The notes beneath the pieces are model-generated. The model was given only the letters and a program-made list of their open reading frames with translations, did not search any database and had not been told where the DNA came from. The position numbers were made by a program, and so were the translations under genes. Positions 57,929 to 64,000 of a stretch of DNA of 64,000 nucleotides are shown one piece after another (positions within the stretch are counted from its first letter, which is position 1; each line of letters opens with the position of its first letter). The DNA is from Pseudomonas sp. 6D_7.1_Bac1 (GTDB lineage Bacteria > Pseudomonadota > Gammaproteobacteria > Pseudomonadales > Pseudomonadaceae), in contig NZ_JANLNW010000067.1 in NCBI RefSeq assembly GCF_025465945.1, positions 58,195 through 122,194 on the forward strand. The letters run 5' to 3'.

Positions 57929-58621
57929 ATGACTGAGCAACTGAATAAAGCAGAAAAACGCGCAGTAATCCTGCTGTCCGGCGGTCTGGACTCGGCAACG
58001 GTAGTGGCCATGGCTCGTGCTGACGGTTACAGCTGCTACACCATGAGCTTCGACTACGGTCAGCGTCACCGCGCCGAGTTGCGCGCCGCTGAGCGTGTCG
58101 CACGTGATCTGGGCGTGATCGAACATAAAGTGATTGGCCTGAACCTCAACGGCATCGGTGGCTCGGCGTTGACCGACAGTTCCATCGATGTGCCTGAAGC
58201 GCCGAGCGAAGGGATCCCGATCACTTACGTGCCGGCCCGCAATACTGTGTTTCTGTCGCTGGCATTGGGCTGGGCTGAAGTGCTCGGCGCGCGCGATATT
58301 TTCATTGGTGTGAATGCGGTGGACTATTCCGGTTACCCGGATTGCCGTCCCGAGTTCATCGAAGCCTTCGAGCGCATGGCCAATCTGGCGACCAAGGCCG
58401 GGGTTGAGGGGAACGGCTTCCGTATCCAGGCACCGCTGCAAAACCTCAGCAAAGCGCAAATCGTCCAGGCGGGCGTGAAGCTTGGCGTCGACTATGGGCT
58501 GACCGTTTCTTGCTATCAGGCGGACGATAATGGCCGTGCATGCGGTAAATGCGATAGCTGCCGTCTGCGTGCAGAAGGCTTCCTGGCGGCCGGAATCAGC
58601 GACCCAACAGCTTATTTTTGA
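57929..58621 (+). CDS. queC: 7-cyano-7-deazaguanine synthase
   Basis: 230 aa. It converts CDG to preQ0. PP-loop ATPase motif VILLSGGLDSATV; C-terminal zinc site with CYQADDNGRACGKCDSC. Two-gene unit with queE. Confidence 0.97.
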   Translation: MTEQLNKAEKRAVILLSGGLDSATVVAMARADGYSCYTMSFDYGQRHRAELRAAERVARDLGVIEHKVIGLNLNGIGGSALTDSSIDVPEAPSEGIPITYVPARNTVFLSLALGWAEVLGARDIFIGVNAVDYSGYPDCRPEFIEAFERMANLATKAGVEGNGFRIQAPLQNLSKAQIVQAGVKLGVDYGLTVSCYQADDNGRACGKCDSCRLRAEGFLAAGISDPTAYF

Positions 58622-58639
58622 TTTATTTCAAATTAGGTG

Positions 58640-58667
58640 TTGAATAGTCCTTAAAAATCAGTATTAT
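58640..58667 (+). promoter_or_regulatory. Promoter of tRNA-Lys
   Basis: TTGAAT at 58640-58645, 16 bases, TATTAT at 58662-58667, then the tRNA 17 bases later. Confidence 0.65.
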
Positions 58668-58684
58668 ACGCGCCACAACACAGC

Positions 58685-58760
58685 GGGTCGTTAGCTCAGT
58701 TGGTAGAGCAGTTGGCTTTTAACCAATTGGTCGTAGGTTCGAATCCCACACGACCCACCA
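58685..58760 (+). tRNA. tRNA-Lys (anticodon TTT)
   Basis: 76 nt, from GGGTCGT to its complement ACGACCC followed by CCA. The T-loop GGTTCGAATCC and D-loop AGCTCAGTTGGTAGAGC are normal; the anticodon loop CTTTTAA holds TTT at 58718-58720. CCA is encoded. Confidence 0.97.
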
Positions 58761-59023
58761 TTTTAAAAAATCTGGAAGGCCCACGTAAGTGAGGATTTCC
58801 GGGTTTTTTTTTGCCCGCGATTTAAGCCTGGCTCAATCCGGGTGTTGCACCGCGTGACGCAGGTCAGAATGGTCTTTTGCATCTCGGGGATATTCTGTAG
58901 CCTTGCGCAGCTTCAATGCTGTCCGTGCCTGATGAATACTCACTCTCCCGGCGGTACCTCCTGTGGTCCGGAGCCGGGTGTATACTCGACTTTCGCGCGA
59001 AAGCGCCCGCAGGTCTTGCGATC
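58761..59023. other. Gap between tRNA-Lys and nadA
   Basis: 263 bases. A weak hairpin with a T-run (58771-58813) may terminate the tRNA. TATACT at 58981-58986 could be the nadA -10, though no good -35 was found. Confidence 0.4.
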
Positions 59024-60082
59024 ATGACGCAAATTTCCGAACGCCTTCTGGTTCAAGCTCACCTCGATGCCAAACAGCCCAAACCGCTGAGCGTCGAAGA
59101 GCAAGCGCATTACCGCGCCGCCATCGCCGCCGAGCTCAAGGCTCAGGACGCGGTGCTGGTTGCCCACTTCTATTGTGATCCGATCATTCAGGCCCTGGCC
59201 GAAGAAACCGGTGGCTGTGTTTCCGACTCACTGGAAATGGCCCGCTTCGGCAATGCTCACCCGGCCAGGACTGTGGTGGTTGCTGGCGTGAAGTTCATGG
59301 GGGAGACCGCAAAAATCCTCAACCCGGAAAAACGTGTACTGATGCCGACGCTGGAGGCGACCTGCTCGCTGGACCTGGGTTGCCCGGTAGACGAGTTCTC
59401 GGCGTTTTGCGATCAGCACCCGGAGCGCACGGTGGTGGTGTATGCCAACACCTCGGCAGCGGTGAAGGCGCGGGCGGACTGGGTGGTGACATCCAGTTGC
59501 GCATTGGAGATTGTCGAAAGCCTGATGGATAACGGCGAGACGATCATTTGGGGACCGGACAAGCACCTGGGCACCTACATTCAGCGCCAGACCGGTGCCG
59601 ACATGCTGCTTTGGGACGGGGCCTGCATCGTTCACGAAGAGTTCAAGGCCAAACAGCTGGAAGACATGAAAGCGCTGTACCCGGATGCCGCCATTTTGGT
59701 GCACCCGGAGTCGCCGACGGCGGTGATCGAGTTGGCTGACGCGGTGGGCTCCACCAGTCAGTTGATCGCTGCTGCGCAAAAGCTTCCGAACAAGACGCTG
59801 ATCGTCGCCACCGACCGCGGCATCTTCTACAAGATGCAGCAGCTGTGCCCGGACAAGGTCTTCATCGAGGCGCCTACGGCTGGCAACGGTGCGGCATGCC
59901 GCAGTTGCGCGCATTGCCCGTGGATGGCGATGAACACCCTTGAGCGCATGTTGCAGTGCCTGCGTGAGGGCTCCAACGAGATATTCGTCGAGCCGGCGCT
60001 GATCCCTCAGGCGATTCGTCCGCTCAAGCGCATGCTCGACTTCACGGCGGCAGCGCGGATGAAGCTGGCGGGTAACGCTTAA
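59024..60082 (+). CDS. nadA: Quinolinate synthase
   Basis: 352 aa from the ATG at 59024. It makes quinolinate for NAD. Motifs include LVAHFYCDPIIQALAEETGG, VVAGVKFMGETAKILNPEK, LEATCSLD and CRSCAHCPWMAMNTL; the Cys residues in the latter segments hold the 4Fe-4S cluster. Confidence 0.97.
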   Translation: MTQISERLLVQAHLDAKQPKPLSVEEQAHYRAAIAAELKAQDAVLVAHFYCDPIIQALAEETGGCVSDSLEMARFGNAHPARTVVVAGVKFMGETAKILNPEKRVLMPTLEATCSLDLGCPVDEFSAFCDQHPERTVVVYANTSAAVKARADWVVTSSCALEIVESLMDNGETIIWGPDKHLGTYIQRQTGADMLLWDGACIVHEEFKAKQLEDMKALYPDAAILVHPESPTAVIELADAVGSTSQLIAAAQKLPNKTLIVATDRGIFYKMQQLCPDKVFIEAPTAGNGAACRSCAHCPWMAMNTLERMLQCLREGSNEIFVEPALIPQAIRPLKRMLDFTAAARMKLAGNA

Positions 60083-60100
60083 GGTCAAAAGCTTAAGATC

Positions 60101-60166
60101 AAAAGATCGCAGCCTGCGGCAGCTCCGTAAACCGTGTAGGAGCTGCCGCAGGCTGCGATCTTTTTT
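60101..60166. repeat. 26-bp-arm hairpin repeat, probable nadA terminator
   Basis: Arms at 60101-60126 (AAAAGATCGCAGCCTGCGGC start) and 60139-60164 are perfect inverses around 12 bases, ending in a T-run. The GATCGCAGCCTGCGGCAGCTCC unit is a different repeat family from the REPs and probably terminates both converging genes. Confidence 0.85.
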
Positions 60167-60171
60167 GTGCG

Positions 60172-60660
60172 TTATTTTTTCTTCTTCGGGATCTGCACCA
60201 ACTGGCTGTTGGAGTACATGTCGTGCCAGCTGCGCTTCTGTTTGTCGAAGAGCACCCAGAAGAATCCCAGGCCTGCGCACAGCAAGGATGCGATAGACAC
60301 CACAAAGCGCAACAGCGCCTGCCACAGGCTGATGGCCGAGCCGTCGGCGTTCTGCACGCGGATGCACCAGACCTGCATGCCGAGGGTCTGACCGGACCAG
60401 GTCCAGAACTTGGCGAAGAAGCCAAACAGCACGAACAGCAGAATGGTCGAGAACAGCGGATCACCGTCCAGTGCGCCGGCCTCGGTCAGGGCGCGCATCT
60501 TCTCTTCGCCGAGGATTGCCATCTGCACCATCTTGTAGATACCGCCGGTTACGATCAGCAGGGCAGTGCACAACAGGAAGTCGTAGAACATCGCTGCCAG
60601 GCGACGGCCCAGGCCGGCGATAGGGAATTCACCCTGGGGGCTTAGCAGGTGTTTCGACAT
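60172..60660 (-). CDS. RDD-family membrane protein
   Basis: 162 aa from the ATG at 60660. GLGRRLAAMFYDFLLCTALL carries the R and D pattern of RDD; two or three membrane segments follow, and WSGQTLGMQVWCIRVQNADG is the usual loop. Small membrane protein, function unknown. Convergent with nadA. Confidence 0.88.
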   Translation of the reverse strand: MSKHLLSPQGEFPIAGLGRRLAAMFYDFLLCTALLIVTGGIYKMVQMAILGEEKMRALTEAGALDGDPLFSTILLFVLFGFFAKFWTWSGQTLGMQVWCIRVQNADGSAISLWQALLRFVVSIASLLCAGLGFFWVLFDKQKRSWHDMYSNSQLVQIPKKKK

Positions 60661-60709
60661 GGAGGGGCTCTCGGCTTGAAAAGAAGCCATTTTACGGAAT
60701 TACGCGCAC

Positions 60710-60745
60710 AAAAAAGCCCCTGATGTCAGCATCAGGGGCTTTTTC
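60710..60745. terminator. Terminator of the cold-shock gene
   Basis: AGCCCCTGATG pairs with CATCAGGGGCT around TCAG, flanked by A-run and T-run. Confidence 0.9.
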
Positions 60746-60756
60746 GTTACAGAGGA

Positions 60757-60969
60757 TTAGCCTTCTGCTTGTACTTCGTCAGCTTGCATGCCTTTCTGGC
60801 CCTGCACCGCGATGAAGGTGACTTTCTGGCCTTCTTTCAGGCTCTTGAAGCCGTTGCCCTGAATAGCGCGGAAATGCACGAACAGATCCGGACCGCTTTC
60901 TGGAGTGATAAAACCAAAACCTTTCTCGTCGTTAAACCACTTGACGGTGCCGCTCTGACGTTGGGACAT
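60757..60969 (-). CDS. Cold-shock protein, CspA family
   Basis: 70 aa. A single cold-shock domain: [18 protein letters not shown] (RNP1) and [10 protein letters not shown] (RNP2). RNA chaperone. The start has AAGGAAA upstream, and a long leader (60970 to about 61130) is likely, as in other csp genes. Confidence 0.95.
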
Positions 60970-61370
60970 TTCTTATTTCCTTTGACGCAAAAATTGATGA
61001 CAGCCTCTTTCTCATGAAAGAGTACTGGGGCTGGTTGCAGGAGAGTAAGAGACGTCGAACGGGATGTAGCTAACTTGTAGGCTACTGCCCAGGTCACGAT
61101 TCCAAGCGACCCATGCAAACACAGTGAACAAACTCTACGCCAACTACGGGAGAAAAAACAAGCCCCGTGGAAGCCACGTATTGCTTGGCTTGATGGCTGT
61201 TTCCCATGATCGTTAGTGCGGCTTATACGATAGCATTGTTCAATTGTTTTCGATTGTTATAAGCCAAGTTCACAATCGAAGTGCTTGATCAAGGCGTGCA
61301 CTGTTTTATGGCGGTTGCGTGACAGATTAGTGCATTGTTACGCAACCGCGTTACTTATAGGAACAGTCAA
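60970..61370. other. Leader and spacer between csp and gcvT
   Basis: About 400 bases with no gene. The cold-shock 5' leader and promoter should lie here. A hairpin with 10-bp arms (GCGGTTGCGT at 61312-61321 and ACGCAACCGC at 61341-61350) lies just past the gcvT stop, without a T-run. Confidence 0.5.
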
Positions 61371-62495
61371 TCAGCCACGATAGTAGCGTTGTGGAACAAA
61401 TGGCATTTTGCTTACAAGCAAAGGCACCTTTTTCCCACGAACAATCGCCCAGACTTGGGTGTCGAGTGCGATGTAAGCACTGTCGAGGTAACCCATCGCC
61501 AAAGGACCGCCCAGGGTTGGACCGAAGCCACCGCTGCAGACGCTGCCGATGATTTCCCCTGCTTCGTTGACGATCTCCGCGCCTTCGCGCACCGGTGTAC
61601 GTTCCTGAGGCAGCAGGCCGACGCGTTTGCGGCTGACACCGGTTTGTTGCTGGGCGAATACGCTTTCGGCACCCGGGAAGCCGCCGGCACGCGCACCATC
61701 AGCACGCCGTGGCTTGGAGATGGCCCAGAGCAGGCTGGCTTCGATCGGGGTGGTCTCGGTGTTCATGTCGTGGCCGTAGAGGCACAGGCCGGCTTCGAGG
61801 CGCAGCGAGTCACGGGCGCCAAGGCCGATGGCCGCGACTTCCGGCTCGGCCAGCAACGCACGAGCCAGGGCCTCGGTGTTGGCGGCCGGCACGGAGATTT
61901 CGAAACCGTCTTCACCGGTGTAGCCCGAGCGGCTGACAAAGCAGTCGACGCCCAGCAAGGTCACGCGGGCGAACTGCATGAACGTCATCTTCGCCACTTC
62001 AGGGGCCAGGCGCGCGAGCACGGTCACTGCGGCCGGGCCTTGCAGGGCGAGCAGGGCGCGTTCTTCGAACAGCGGTTCGATACGGCACTGCTCGCCGATG
62101 TATTGGCGCAGGTGCGCCAGGTCCTGATCCTTGCACGCGGCGTTGACCACCAGGAACAACTCGTCGTTACCCAGGTTGGCGACCATCAGGTCGTCGAGGA
62201 TGCCACCGCTCTCGTTGGTGAACATCGCATAACGCTGCATGCCCACTGGCAGGTCGATGATGTCCACCGGTACCAGGGTTTCCAGGGCCTTGGCAGCATT
62301 GGCGCCGGTCAGGCGGATCTGGCCCATGTGCGAGACATCGAACAGCCCGGCCTGATCACGGGTGTGCTGGTGTTCTTTCATCACGCCCAGTGGGTACTGC
62401 ACCGGCATGTCGTAGCCGGCGAAAGGCACCATGCGTGCGCCGAGTTCGATGTGCAGTGCGTGCAACGGGGTTTTCAACAGTTGTTCGGTGGACAT
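61371..62495 (-). CDS. gcvT: Glycine cleavage system T protein
   Basis: 374 aa from the ATG at 62495. Aminomethyltransferase moving the methylene group to THF. Recognisable parts: GLFDVSHMGQIRLTG, SRSGYTGEDGFEISVPAAN and LRLEAGLCLYGHDM. It lies downstream of sda, as in the Pseudomonas gcvH2-gcvP2-glyA2-sda-gcvT2 cluster, whose other genes would be beyond the right edge. Confidence 0.96.
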   Translation of the reverse strand: MSTEQLLKTPLHALHIELGARMVPFAGYDMPVQYPLGVMKEHQHTRDQAGLFDVSHMGQIRLTGANAAKALETLVPVDIIDLPVGMQRYAMFTNESGGILDDLMVANLGNDELFLVVNAACKDQDLAHLRQYIGEQCRIEPLFEERALLALQGPAAVTVLARLAPEVAKMTFMQFARVTLLGVDCFVSRSGYTGEDGFEISVPAANTEALARALLAEPEVAAIGLGARDSLRLEAGLCLYGHDMNTETTPIEASLLWAISKPRRADGARAGGFPGAESVFAQQQTGVSRKRVGLLPQERTPVREGAEIVNEAGEIIGSVCSGGFGPTLGGPLAMGYLDSAYIALDTQVWAIVRGKKVPLLVSKMPFVPQRYYRG

Positions 62496-62536
62496 ATGCA
62501 GCTCCTGAAAATTGCACTGATGCAGATGCGTTGGCA

Positions 62537-63913
<1,377 letters not shown>

Positions 63914-63978
63914 GGTTGTTCTCCGGTTTCTTGTTATAGGAATTGACCGATCATGACGGTTTGCACTGATCCCTGTGG

Positions 63979-64000
63979 GTGGGGGGGGGGGGGGGGGGGG
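63979..64000. other. G homopolymer at the window end
   Basis: The last bases are an uninterrupted run of about 20 Gs reached through GTGGGTGGG. It may be a real tract or an assembly-edge artefact. Confidence 0.5.

Noticed and set aside
59024..60082. nadA as part of an NAD-linked defence theme with the TIR genes
   Set aside because: nadA is a core gene 40 kb away in its normal place; there is no link beyond shared chemistry.

Overview
The window is a piece of a Pseudomonas chromosome, most likely from the P. fluorescens group. The supporting signs are an MvaT-type H-NS protein, an OprD-family porin, a PctA-like amino-acid chemoreceptor, the ruvCAB-tol-pal-cpoB-queE-queC order, the sda-gcvT glycine-cleavage arrangement, and REP pairs built on a GAGCCTGCTCGC core.

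Layout. Positions 1-1297 hold the start of a DUF58 protein and a MoxR ATPase (both minus strand). Positions 1298-19071 are a mobile defence-type island of about 17.8 kb. Positions 19072-23456 hold the rest of the operon the island split: RDD, SpoIIM-like, DUF4129 and DUF4350 genes. From 23630 to the end the content is core genome: sbcB, mvaT, purU, a chemoreceptor, dciA, secA, argJ, a GST, a Nudix/ThiE fusion, a cobalamin adenosyltransferase, a sensor kinase, a panE-like gene, yajQ, mscS, an oprD-family porin, HIT and slyX genes, a membrane cold-shock protein, an RHH regulator, an FmdB-type zinc ribbon gene, aspS, yebC, ruvCAB, ybgC-tolQRAB-pal-cpoB, queE, queC, tRNA-Lys, nadA, an RDD gene, a cold-shock gene, gcvT and sda.

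Island. Its edges can be placed by reading the host ORF. DUF4350 ends at 19072, and an ATG overlapping its end (19080-19082, minus) starts MPYDP before running into a stop. The same frame resumes as PESLNDP in MoxR beyond a shared 5-bp CCGGA at 1298-1302. Removing the DNA between the two CCGGA copies gives a continuous MoxR start, MPYDPESLNDP. The element therefore landed inside codon 5 of moxR, and its left end supplies a new start and 12 new codons. The right end carries three overlapping tyrosine recombinase genes and a small HTH/coiled-coil gene, an arrangement like Tn554 (tnpA/tnpB/tnpC).

Cargo. The main cargo is a compact AT-rich plus-strand operon at 2020-5162: a ThsB-like TIR (DUF1863), a protein with a degenerate TIR-like half and a canonical TIR half, a stand-alone SLOG protein, and a second canonical TIR. 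This looks like a Thoeris-related signalling system with the ligand sensor and the TIR enzymes on separate chains, and it is the best candidate here for an undescribed defence system. A 24-residue TIR stub follows it. Further cargo is a PLD-SNF2 helicase (1085 aa), an Xre/MbcA/ParS-type antitoxin with no visible toxin, a frame-disrupted DUF6338-like membrane gene, several unknowns, and an isolated palindrome with 27-bp arms at 10960-11020.
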